DNA of 64,000 nt, from contig OX467090.1 in NCBI GenBank assembly GCA_950106755.1, positions 16,925,489 through 16,989,488 on the forward strand, in the 5' to 3' direction. A program made the position numbers and the translations under genes. Numbering within the stretch: the stretch's first letter is position 1; the number at the start of each line of letters is the position of its first letter. The notes beneath the pieces were generated by a model. It had not been told where the DNA came from and searched no databases. It saw only the letters and a list, made by a program, of their open reading frames with translations. Source of the stretch: Climacium dendroides (Eukaryota > Streptophyta > Bryopsida > Hypnales > Climaciaceae). Shown here one piece after another: positions 1-11,583 of the stretch.

Positions 1-1825
1 CACCATAGCAAGTTCTAGTTAATTTACAAATTTAGAAAACCGTTCAGTGCATAGTTGTTTGATCCTTGAGTTGCCTCTTGGTACCGAGAAGCAACTTTTT
101 GGTGGTCACCTTATGCATCATTTTCTTCTGTTGTCCTACCATCTTCATTATAAAAATTGAATATGGACAAGGTCAATTGAACTGGATAGGTTCAGAGTAA
201 GGCCATTGTTAAATTTCTGGCATTCATTCATTAACAATATCAACGGCCCTATATGAACATTCAATGGTCAGAGATATACATGAATCATCCTAGAGGGTTG
301 AAGACAAGCAAGAACACTTGCTACTACAACATCATTGGAATACATCACCCGAAGGTATTTAGCTCTATGTTCTATTGTTCTCAGGGGGTACACTCCTCCT
401 TTTTTTAATGTTAGCGTGCGAACAAAACTTTGGACCTCCTATATAATTTTTAAATTTTAAATAAAATTAGATGGAAAAAATATGAACAAATTTTTCTACT
501 TTAAAAGTTTATGTTTTGAATTATTGATATTTTTATTTCTTAATAATGATTAGTTACAATTTTTGAAGTAAAAAGATACATTGTAGAACTGAAAAATAAC
601 TTTTACACTCCTATATTATATAAGAAAAAATTGTTTAAAAAATGAATTAAAAATTTCTAAAAATAACTCTCTATTGAAAGTTCATTTTGAGTTGAATATT
701 GATCGGGTGGTCATCTAAATGTGTTCTCTAAAAACATTTGAGTTAAAAAAACACGTCAATTTAGTGCATTTTTAACCTCTTCTAGAAATCATTCCATATT
801 TTATTTGAGTTTGAAATTTTGGGAGTAGAATCCTATAGTCATTAGTAAACAATGCTCAAAATTTAAAGTTAAAATTATAGTTTATTAGAAACCACTTGTT
901 CACATGTGGTTTGTTGTAATAGAACTAAATGCACCCCTCGGGTCTATGTTAGTACCTACGGCTTAGAGCTACGTTCATGTCCTAATTAGATTTGAGCTTC
1001 AAGATACTACTTTGAAGAATACGTTTTACTTTGTTAAAGCTAAAGCTTGGAGTATGAATAAAAAGATCTACTTCTACATTTAATTGGTAGACGCCAACAA
1101 ACAGAAAGTACAAGTGTTTGCAATTTGTCCATTGCCCTCTTTTTTCTAGAGCCTTTGTTGAGCTCTCCTTGAAATACAGGCAAGTGCATTCAAGAAATGA
1201 ACCTATAGTGACTATGTACTGTTCAATAGCAGGCGGTATACTTGAGTCAAGCGTAATGATGCACCCTAATCTAGGATGCAGTACTATAGTTACCTGACGA
1301 ACCGTTGCCTTCAACATTAGGGTTGAAGCGCAATAGTTAGCTTGTTTTGTTTTAGGTACTTTAGGATTCCTTTGAATATTTTTGCCTGACCACATACAAA
1401 CATACTAGGATGCTCTGTAGGAGACTCCGAAATTTGAACCCCTAAAACATCAACTGGTAGATCATGGTTCCCAAATAGCTTGCAGGGGAAGATCTCAATA
1501 CGCTGTGGAAGACAAAACCCCACATATTGAAGATCCAAAATGTTAAACTAGTTCACTGGCCAAATGTCTAGTACTTCTAGTTTAGAGAGAACTCATTTTT
1601 GTCGTGAACCTTTCATGCAACGCAAAATGTCATCGTTGTAGAAGAAAAATTGTATCTTCTCAATTCTATTCTTTCTATAATTGTCCATGCTTCCGGTGTA
1701 CGTAGATGCAACACTGGCTCTATTGCCATGCACTATCTTCGCAGCGTACTTCTTCGTTGTAATGGCTTGTATTGCAAAACATGCCTTGGAGAGATGTCTT
1801 ATTCAATGGGACAATATACCATTAT
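1..1825. other. AT-rich intergenic DNA, no gene recognised
   Basis: No open frame here shows a recognisable protein. The short frames between about 980 and 1895 have no domain-like composition and overlap each other on both strands. The base composition is strongly AT-rich with poly-A and poly-T runs, as expected of plant intergenic or old transposon DNA. Confidence 0.5.
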
Positions 1826-2144
1826 GGGCAATTTCGTTAAAATGGCGAAATTCCTCTACTTTGGTAGTTTTTACAGTTTAGAGCGGGTGTTTTGAAGTGT
1901 ACAAACGTCATAGATATCTTAAATCTATATCACTCTTAGATGTTTGAAATCTATACCTGTGTTAGATGTCACTTTTACAATTTAGATCGTGCAATCTGAA
2001 ATCTATAGTAGTCATAGATTTCTCAAATCTATAAATAACCAAGATTCTTGAAAACTATACCTGTCCTAGATGTCACTTTTACAATTCAAAGCGGGCGGTC
2101 TGAAAAATGGCACATGGAATGCCGCCATTTTAACGAAATTCCCC
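1826..2144. mobile_element. MITE-like inverted-repeat element (319 bp)
   Basis: The ends are inverted repeats of 22 bp with one mismatch, at 1826-1847 and 2123-2144. The left end begins GGGCAATTTCGTTAAAATGG; the right end is its complement with GGGG in place of GGGC. The interior holds short repeated phrases, such as TAGATGTCACTTTTACAATT at two places and several variants of CTATA near AAATCTATA, and no coding frame. Size and structure fit a non-autonomous DNA transposon. I could not define a clean target-site duplication: the flanks are ATTAT on the left and ATCATT on the right. The superfamily is therefore left open. Confidence 0.6.
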
Positions 2145-2189
2145 ATCATTGAGACTTGTCACAATTAGTTTTCTGAACACTTCTCACTT

Positions 2190-4566
2190 AAGAGGCTGGA
2201 ACTGTTGGGTCAACTGACATTGGATTATATGACTCCAATAACTCTATATTGTCTTCATCTACGGATGGCCACGCTTCTTTGGTAATTTTGTCCAAGCAAA
2301 AAATTGATGCAGGTGCTATGGTGGCCCTTGTTCCTATACAGGGTTGAGGGAAATTCACTTTGTTAGGATAGTGTGAATTGTGCTTAGAACCATGTGGAAG
2401 GTTGGGCATTTGCTTCTTAGATCCAAAAACTTCTTTGCCTTCAAAATGAGGCTCCCTAGTACAGATGCCATGGCATCATTTAATCCTTTTGGATTATTTG
2501 TACATTGGGCATACTCTGCACTACATGAAGCAGTAGTTCTTCTTTTCTTTGATCAATTCCTGGGTTCTTATCTTTCAAAAACTGGTAATATTTAACCATC
2601 TATATGAAAGCGCAAATGTAGTCATCCACAATGTCCATGTACAAATCAAACCTTTTCTTTGCAAATTGCTGTATTCACTTGTTATGAATCGTCTCAGCAA
2701 GGTTGCAAGTAGGAACCTGTGCGAGTTCATCTTCAGACAATTCCTGTTCTACAGAGCACAAGTCGAGATTATTGAAAAAAAGAAGTACCAAAGTTTTAGT
2801 GGTTGAGAGTTTAGGCTTAGATTTCTTGCATGAAGAACTCCTTAAATTGAAGAGAGCAAGTATTTTTGAAATGCATGATTAATAAGGCCAAAAGAAACAA
2901 TAGAAGCATAAAATGTAGCTTCAGAGACAAAAAGTACCAACTACGCATAGGGAATTCAAGAATCTTATAGTGTGTATGAATGCTCCCTATTGTCTATATT
3001 GAAAGTATCAAAACGTTAATCATAACTCTAAGTGCCTAAGACCCTCCTCAGTTGTAGCTCTAGAAGAATGCCACCACATTCGAATTGCATGAAACCTAAT
3101 TTCTGACTCTACTAAGGAATTAACACATTTATACTGCTTACACAACTTTCGATGTTGATCTTGAAGGTGACCACGAATGTCTGCTTTTGTGTATTTTTCT
3201 ATTGACTAAGTCCAGTGAAATAAATATGTACATTCTTGACTGGACATGGGATCGACTAGAGTACCATTTGCACCGCATTCCAATTTGTCTGTGCCAAATT
3301 AGCCATAAAGCCCTTAAAGTAAGGAAATGTAAGTCCATATCTACCCATCACAATGTTTAAGTTTTTCCAGAAGTCGCATTGGGCAACTATATCTTCTGAT
3401 TGCATATCACATACCACAATAGTCATGACACAACAGTAGTCTGTGTCATAAACATGACACGCAATTGTTGTCCAGTGCTTCACTTGTCTAACATAATCAA
3501 ACATGATCCAGGCATCTTCTAGGTCACTACCACGTTGCATGTGTGTTACTAAGTCCCGCCACTACCAGGACCGATTTCCAACATTTTGAAGACAAACACT
3601 TTGTCAGAATCAGATCCCTATTTGGGAAATTTGTTTTCCTGTACAAAAGCCCAATTGCTACAACCATGGAGCTTTGTGATGCTATCTATAATTCCGAAAT
3701 AGCGAAAGTACTTGAACGTTGTGACTTCATTTCAAATACTTAGTGAACTCATGAATTTGCATTTCTTGAGAATTGGCATGAATTCATGTACTTCTAATTG
3801 GATAGGCAGTGCTTCTTCAGGTCAAAGAAGCATCTCTTCAGTCTCCAATGAACTCCTTGCTTGCCTCCAAGACAATAGCAAAATTTGTTCTAGATGGATT
3901 CCGCTCAACTTGGTCCAAAATCAAAGATCGAGTTCTTTCTTTAGATGCTCGATAGTCTCCATCTTTCACAGGGTGATTGTGAATACCGAAATAAGCACGA
4001 GCTCGAGTCATATCCTTGGACCCAACTACATAGTAGATTTTGGTAGAACAACTACTAATACAAGATGGAATAGTAGAGCACATCTTGCATACAATAGTTG
4101 AACCAGTTGGAGGATTAGCACAAACCTCAAATGGAATAGGAGAACAACCATCCCATTCAGTCTCGTTGATGAGGGCTACATGGTGTTGATGAGTGAGGTA
4201 GTCATAAGTTGAATTGTCACAATGAAGATGTCCCGCACAAGATGACAAACGAAATGTCAAACCATCTCCATTCTTGATATTCATTGTGTGAAGATGTGAC
4301 TAGATGTGACCATCATGGTGTTTCTCCATTCCAGTGAGAAGCTTATCTTAATAGCAAGAAACTGAGTGACCTCCGAGTGGAAGTAATTCAAAAATCACGT
4401 CACCATTATACAAAGGTGGAACAAATTGCACTACACAAATTGTAATTAAATCCTAGTTGACCTTCTTAAACAGGTTCCTAGAGCTCTTAGTATGGCACAA
4501 CTTTTGTAAACATGAAATGATAGAAGACATGCGAGAAGATGAGGATGGTGTCATGTGAACCACCAT
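2190..4566 (-). pseudogene. Decayed transposase-like gene (MULE-like?), minus strand
   Basis: Reading the minus strand from an ATG at 4566, a long frame persists with scattered stops. The best preserved part (4284-3838) has several Cys residues (CKMCSTIPSCISSC) and a GIHNHPVKDG segment, followed by a helix-like stretch. A second block (3540-3256) contains CHVYDTDYCCVMTIVVCDMQ, WKNLNIVMGRYG and FKGFMANLAQTNWNAV, the sort of sequence seen in DDE-type transposase cores. The blocks are in different frames, so at least one frameshift separates them. Weaker similarity with many stops continues towards 2200. The HNHP and Cys pattern and the order of blocks make me think of a MULE-type transposase with a zinc-binding region, but this rests on pattern memory only. 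No flanking terminal inverted repeats were found. Confidence 0.45.
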
Positions 4567-6776
4567 AGTGGTTCACTATTTAGATTGTAGAAAATATAAA
4601 GAAATTGCATGAGTTTTCAAATTTAGAAATGTTAATTCCCTAAATTAAACCACAACTATTAATTAGAGAGTTTTCCGCTAGATAACAATGGAAACCTTGA
4701 GAGGTTAGAAGGAGAAGTTAGAAAATGCAATTAAAAAGAATTTAGGGGAAATGGACATATGGTAGGAAAAAATAGGGATTTAAAACCAAAAAGATGATAA
4801 GTTAGATTTAGTAGAATAACCATAGTAGTTTAATGGTGAAATGATGACAAATTCAAAACCAAAAATGCAAAAACAACAACAAATGAAAACAAAACACTAC
4901 AAGTATAAAATAAAACTAGAATCAAATTGCAACCTAAGAAAGTATAAAACATAAAAAATTAAAAAGAAAATTAAAAAGAAAAAGACTAGAGGTAAAATAT
5001 GAAAATAAATGGGAATAGAAACTAAGCGACAAAAAAATAAGATATATAAAAATCACAAAAGAAGTTAGTACAATCAAAACTACTACTACACCACTAGAAC
5101 AAGGAAGAAAACACTAATATAATGAGAAAAACACTAAAATAGGATTTTTCAATAATTTAAAGGCTTTTAAAATAATTTAGGGAGTTTTGCAATAAATTAG
5201 TGTAGTTCTCATCAAATTACTGCAGTTGCAATAATTTGGTGTTTTTGATTGAAAAATGACGTTTTACATTAGTTAAGTAGTAGATGAATGTCATTAAGTT
5301 GGAGTTGGTTGGTTTTATAGTTAGGAGTTTTAGGATTTAGGCTCTCCTTCTTCCTCTCTCTCTCTTTCTTGTGGGTGGGTGTGCTTGTGTATTAGAGGGT
5401 GTGTGAAGAAAGTATAGAAGGTGGACAAAATATAGTGGAACAATGATCGCAAAGAGGTAGATTAGGATGATAGACAATTTGTTGAGTAGTTTTTTGCCTT
5501 GTGAGGTAAAAAATGGGTGAAAAGTGAGGATTGTGTGGGTCAAATGGGAAAAGTGTTTGGAGAAGAAGGTCCACTGCCATTGCAATTAGGAGCAACAACT
5601 TTGACAAGCGATTTTGTGGGGGAGGGTCTGTTGCCAAATGATTTCGGAGCGGCAATTTTGGAAGACAATTGTGGAGGATTGACACTAACTAAAGATTTGA
5701 GATTTAGGCACAAACAAGAATAAAAAGTTGCCTTTCCAATGACATAATTTTTGAGCCATTTGGAGTTCGGACAAGGTAATGGCAATCGTTTTAGTGACAA
5801 GCTGTCTGCTGCCTAAATCGAGGAAGTTCAAATTGAGGTTTTAATGGAACTTTGTCACATTTGTCATTGAATACTTGCAATTTTCATTGTACATGATTAA
5901 AAAAGAGGATTTTGAATGCAATGATGTTTGATTTGAATGCTTGAAAATGATAAAAAATGTATGTAAGTAATTCTTGAGAGTATTAAAGCAAGTGCAAGAG
6001 TGTTGCCCTAATTGAATTAGGATTAAGGTTTAGAGGGATCAAGTGTTTAAATGAAAGAATCATCTTAAGGAGTATACAAGGAAAAAATTCTTTAACCTTA
6101 AATTGAGAATACCAATTGGAAAGGGAAGATGTAGGGCAATGTGTGCTAATTGAAGTGATTGATCATGTGGAGAGGTGCTAGAATTAGTTAGAAGGACCCA
6201 ATTTGGGCCATTTTGAGCATCAATTTGCATATTTGAGGAGAATTTTGTTCTATATATGGCCTAATCTATTCCATTGCATAATTATATGATGAATGTGGTT
6301 AGAATGGTCAATTAGATAAAGTGAAAAGGGTTGCCCCTTCCAAACTAACATTATTTACATAAAAATTATTCAAAACACTTAGGAGTCCATTGCTTGGAGG
6401 TGAATTTAGTTTAAAAGTTCTATACACTTTTCTTTCGACCCAAATTTGTGGACGGTTTTCGCCTCATGGTGAAAATCACTCACATGTCACTAAGGCTGGA
6501 GAAGGCGAGAAGGATGTGGAAGGCCCTTGAATTGGAGGACACGAAGTAGGTTTCAAAAGTTTGTATGGTGGTAAAGAACCATCAAAATCATCACTTTCAA
6601 TGGCAATGACTTCTACACTAAGCTCGATTTTCACAATATTGAGCAATGATGTTTAAAAAGTATTAGTGTTAGATACTCTTTGGAATGGATGGTTCTACAT
6701 TGGATTGATGTAAACCATACGCTAAATACCTACCTATATGCAGATGCCATTGCCTAATAAGGCCCAAGACAACGAA
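4567..6776. other. Intergenic DNA, no gene recognised
   Basis: This stretch is AT-rich, with A-rich low-complexity sequence between about 4730 and 5060. Short frames at 5337-5800 occur on both strands, and I do not recognise them as coding. No RNA gene or regulatory signal is evident. Confidence 0.45.
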
Positions 6777-7740
6777 CTCCACTACAAAAATATGAGCATT
6801 CTATGACTGCGTTTTTTACTGCGTTTTCAGTCTTTTAGGACATATATGACTGCCTCTGCAAATTGGTCTCTGCAGTCATTGTGGACAAGTCCTTTAGGAC
6901 AATGACTTCATTTTTAATATCACCATCCGGATTGAGTACGACAATGTTCATCCATGAAATAATCCTATGTGGCTGCTGATGTGTTTATGATTGGATGACG
7001 TGGCACTGGGACCCCTCAGTCATACTGTAGTCATACTTTAGTCGAAATGTAGTCAGGATTATGGTGGGGCCCACACATTCCACGTGGCATTTTGTGAATG
7101 GTGGACCAGTTCGGCATTCAATAAATGATTGAGGAGTTCCTATACCGTCATTCAGTAGTAGAGAGGCAGTTTAGCCATAGTCATTCCTCCGTGTTCTGGC
7201 GAGGCTACAATTAAGGCTCACAGAAGTGTCCGTTTAGATACAGTCATTCATTTTAAATTAGTGCTAATTCAGTTCGACCTTAGTGAAGTGGTAGAGGTTT
7301 CGTAGTCATTATTGTGTGCTTCAGTGCTATTGCAGTGAGACCTCAGTTGCATGCGAGTCATATTTCACTACTACGGTTCACATTATAATGTATCTAAAAT
7401 GCCGTTCCTATACCTCACCATTTCCTTTCATAAACCTCATAGGGAAGTAATAGGCCACAAACATGACAACTCATAAGAAGCAAAAGTGATGTACAAACAA
7501 TGGAAACACGGAATTACAAAATGAAAGACTACACAAGCATGTAGTCAATGTCTATATTCATGAGCACCATAGTTTGAAGAATTAAACAACCAAAGGGCCA
7601 TGAATTTCAGCTAGTGAGCACTTCTAACCCTATTCGCATGCCCACTTGCTCCAGAACTAAGGGCAACCAACTACTATACATGGTTGTGATGAAGATGCCC
7701 CAAAACTATACACTATACTTACAACTGCAGCCAAGTTGTA

Positions 7741-10700
7741 TCATGGGTTGAACCTTACGTACTTGGAATCCCAAATTACATTTCCTCCTTGTACATCGTG
7801 AAGAACAAGCTGCTCAGCCTCTGGCTTGGGAAACATCAACGGCAAGTTAGAAGCCATCACTTGCCATACGTCTACTCTGAACCAGGTATCCGGAATAACC
7901 ATACCGTGAAACTTATCAGTCCCTTCTATACTGCTTATTCTTCCCAAAGCTACCTTCTGCTGAATGGACCGCAGATTCACAAGGTACACGTCGTCACACA
8001 AGGTGAACTGCAAAAAATACATGACAAATTAGTGATAAGAATTACTCTTACTCGTGGGACCTTATGAATGTATCAGTCTTTGTAGAAACAGTTGTCGTCA
8101 CGGCTAATGATTGATACTTCATTGACAACAACCCTTCTTGACTCGCATATGACTCCAACGAGAGTACTATGGAAGTACTAAATGACTACATAGTCATTTA
8201 AAGTCATAGAATTCAGATAGCCTAGATCATAGGCTCCTGCTTCCTTAAAAAAAATGTAATGAAGTTGTACTTTCAGAATTCTTCATCTCACCTTCTTCTT
8301 CGACGACTCCCGCTTCTTCTCCTCCGCCGCTGTCATCTTTGACCTCGTGTCCCTCTTCCCTGCCGCCTTCTGCAAACACAGACACATTTCATGTTAGAAT
8401 GGAAAACAAATGGAAGGTGAGGGGACACAACTAAGCTTGAACCACGTGGTCCATAAGTCCCCTCACCTTCCCTTGTCTCTGTACAATCATCCGGATCTGA
8501 ATTCCGTATCAATGCATGCTCTTGGATTGCGTTGTTCTACACATGGGTAGCATTCTTTGCATGAAATTCCGTTACATCTGTGGTGATATAAAGAGCTTCC
8601 AAAAGTGGCTACAAAGTGGCCTTCAAATAGTTGTTGTCATCGGCCAATTTAGCCAAATCAGCGACATAGAAGGCTTTTGTGATGACCACATTTGAATCCG
8701 GGTTGCAAGACACTCTTGAAGCATTGTTGTCAAGGACAATAGTGTTGGATGTGCTAAATTGAGGCCATTCACTGTAAACCGCGGACAAAGCTTTACCCCA
8801 AGCTACTGGTTTATCCCCATCAAATTTTATAGCAATACATTTTTGACCCCCCCATACAAAAAGAGGGCTAAAGTCAAGGCTTCCTTGGTGCCTTCCTGTG
8901 ATCGTTGGCACAATGTCGTCCATGTAAGATTGACTTTTACTACCCCAAAATCCCACTGTGAAATTAAAGAAGCACTTGGATAGAAAGGGCTACAACCATG
9001 GCCTTAGAAAGACCCTCCTTGTCTTCGTTCTCAAGGTGGGTCTAATTCTAGAGTTTGGATTCCTCTCTGAAGCTAGACTACACTCTAGCAAGGTCCCATG
9101 AATGTTGAAAATCAACAATTTCCGTTTTGCATTTTCAAAGGGTGGAATGCGCAAATTCAAAGCAACTCTCACCTAACCTGACGTAGAATCAAGGAGTGTT
9201 GCCTTAGCATTTACCTCATTGGCCACTTTTGTGACTTTCTTCTACTTCTTAGGGGAAGACTTCATAGGAGTAGTATTTGCTTGCACTTCCTTCCCGGAGT
9301 CCTCCAAGGTGTCGGAGACCTCCTCAGCCAAGCAGTACGGGTTACCTACATCAGCACCAACGCTATTCTTTCCAGAGTCCCCTTTGCTTATTTCGCCATG
9401 TACAACCTCCGGAACTTGCACCTCCATGGCAGTTGATCCCAAAACTATGGTAGCAAGGTCCTGTATGTCATCGGGCACGATTTCAACAACATCCACCACC
9501 TTCGGAATGGCCTCCTCCAAAATTGGAACGCTGTCCTTCACATTATCCACGGAAATGTTAGTCAGGACACTAGGGGGAGTAGGGGCGGATTTCCCTTTCT
9601 TTCCAATGCCATCTGCTTTCTACACTACGGAACTTGCAAAGGGTGATTGAACTTCGGAGTTCAAGGTTTCTTCAACTGCACTAGTCGTCTGTGATGGAGC
9701 AGGAGGGGGAAGTACCGGAGAGCCAGTTATTTTCAACGAACGGGGATCAGGGATTAAGTCCACTGCGTCAACCTCCAGAAGCATGTTGGATGTTTGAATC
9801 TCCAAAGGGGACTTGGATGTCGATGGGCTATCGTGAAAAGGATCCTTCATTTTCCCCATAAACGTACTAAACATTGTCTTGAGGTCCTCCACTGCGTTGT
9901 TGGTGGTTGCTGTACTCACTAAAACTTTCGAGAACTCACCCTTCAAGTCCGTTTGGGACTTCTCTATAGCACATATTCTAGCTGAATCCCTTGCACTGAG
10001 ACCCTGATGACAGGGATCGGCTACTGCTCATTCAATCTGAAGCGCTCTGTCTTCAAATACCTCTTTATGGCATTTCGAAAGTCTAGTGTGCCCAAGTCGT
10101 TGCCTAAGTACTCGAAGTTGTTGTCCAGGGTCTCCCTCAGCTTCTGCACTAAGTGAGGCTTCTGTTTCTTCCAATCTATGACACTCATGTCCAATATGCG
10201 TGGCACATACGTCCTGACCAATCTATCCCAAGCATTTTTCCCCGCACAACATGCATCAATCTCACCTTTATCAGTGACTGAAATGAAGTGGAGTTTCTTG
10301 CCTCCTCTGTCGCGCTCTTTTCTCCCTTCATCGTACAAATTAAATTTCAGTCGCCGTGATGCCCTTATGGCACTGTCTGTAGAGATTTCAGCTGCATTGC
10401 TGAAGTCATTCCCTAAAGAATGCCCTGCCCACCTGTCCGGATACGGAACTGATGGAGGCTGGAGCCCAACCCCCCAAGGTGCTGGTTGCATTGGCGGGGG
10501 CTGCATCCATTGGCCACTAGGCACCCACTACCAATTTCCATATCCAGGTCCTTGTTGTGATGAGGCTTTAGGCGTGCGTGGTGCAATTGGCGGACACTGT
10601 GGTGGTGGAGAACGAGGTTGGTGAATCTTGATCGGGCTCCGCGGTCGCATTGGTAGTCTTTTCCGCTTCTACGAGTTCTCAAAGGACTTCTCCTCAGTAT

Positions 10701-10758
10701 CAAAGTCATTGTCCTCTGAGTCGAAGACTTGCTGCGCATTAGCGTGGCCTGCATCCAT
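7741..10758 (-). pseudogene. TNP1/TNPA-like accessory gene with FCP1-like segment, inactivated
   Basis: Read on the minus strand from an ATG at 10758, one frame opens with an acidic N-terminus, then a Pro/Gln-rich stretch. A plant Ptta/En/Spm-type domain follows (about 10400-10024; RRLKFNLYDEG through RFRLNEQ). A 1-nt loss near 10021 then moves the reading to a second frame. That frame continues through a coiled-coil-like and Ser/Pro-rich linker with KSSPKK (9946-9245), then an FCP1/NIF-like segment (about 9130-8600). This segment has KLLIFNIHGTLLEC where active phosphatases have DxDGT, and TIVLDNN where they have a DD pair, so catalysis would be lost. An exon rich in Lys and Glu codons (8369-8292) and a last exon (8007-7741) follow. 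The last exon carries a TNP1/EN-SPM-like domain (ALGRISSIEG, VIPDTWFRVDV, VIWDSKYVRF) and ends in TGA. Eight substitution-type stops, all TAG, interrupt the long exon. The role inferred from the family is binding of subterminal repeats. Earlier exons may lie at 11041-11283. Confidence 0.7.
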
Positions 10759-11583
10759 GTCCAACTATAGATTTAGAAGCATTCAAACAATTCTCAATGT
10801 GACCTAAATGTGAATTAGTACCCTTCCATTGGGCAGGTAAGGGAGAAGCAGTAGAATCCTAAGTTGGATATGCTTCTCCATTATTGTGATTGGATTTGAA
10901 CATGATGGAAGCTAGCAGAAAGTGTCAGCTTCGTGGCCACAACCAATAATACAGTCCACCTGACCCAAAATGCAGGAATAAAATTTTATCCTGTAAGACG
11001 TCTTCGCTAGAAATCCTATCTATTAATCTATTATACATGGACTCCCAAACTACGTCAAAACAAATTACCTGCAGGCAGAACCTCCTCCGCCGCATTCTCC
11101 TGAACATGTACACACACTATTGCTAAATTCATCATACCTGCCGCTATACCTTCATCATCAGTTTTCGTCTCATCGGAAGATGAAGCCGCATCTACACTCA
11201 TGTTGCCCCTCCGACGTACACGCACGTTCTTGCCTCGTATTGATCCCCTCACTCCGAGCGCTGCACGACTCCGCAGGTGCAATCTGGCGCTCTTTCTCGG
11301 ACTCTATACACGCACAATCTTGTCGGTCGCTCCCCCAACGACTTCCTTTTGTGGATTCAAATCCTTCGTCCTGCAAACACGAATTCGCCACTTCAAAAAC
11401 TCCAATGGCACACAAGGGGGTAAAGTAGACGATATGCAAGAGCGTGCGCAACGGTGGAGGTCGACGAACTCCCCAATCCGCCTTCCATGCTACAAGATAG
11501 GTTTAGGGTTCTGGTTGTTGCTTCAGCCTGTGCACGTCGCCAGAAGGCAGTCTGACGTGTACAACATGGCAGCTTCGTATTAA

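Noticed and set aside
5337..5800. Overlapping frames on both strands at 5.3-5.8 kb
   Set aside because: No recognisable domain, splice structure or conservation evidence; could be an unknown gene fragment but not supportable.
10021..10023. A ninth TAG in the accessory gene
   Set aside because: It is best explained by a 1-nt deletion (a TAY codon losing a base before GCC) and so was not counted with the substitution-type stops.
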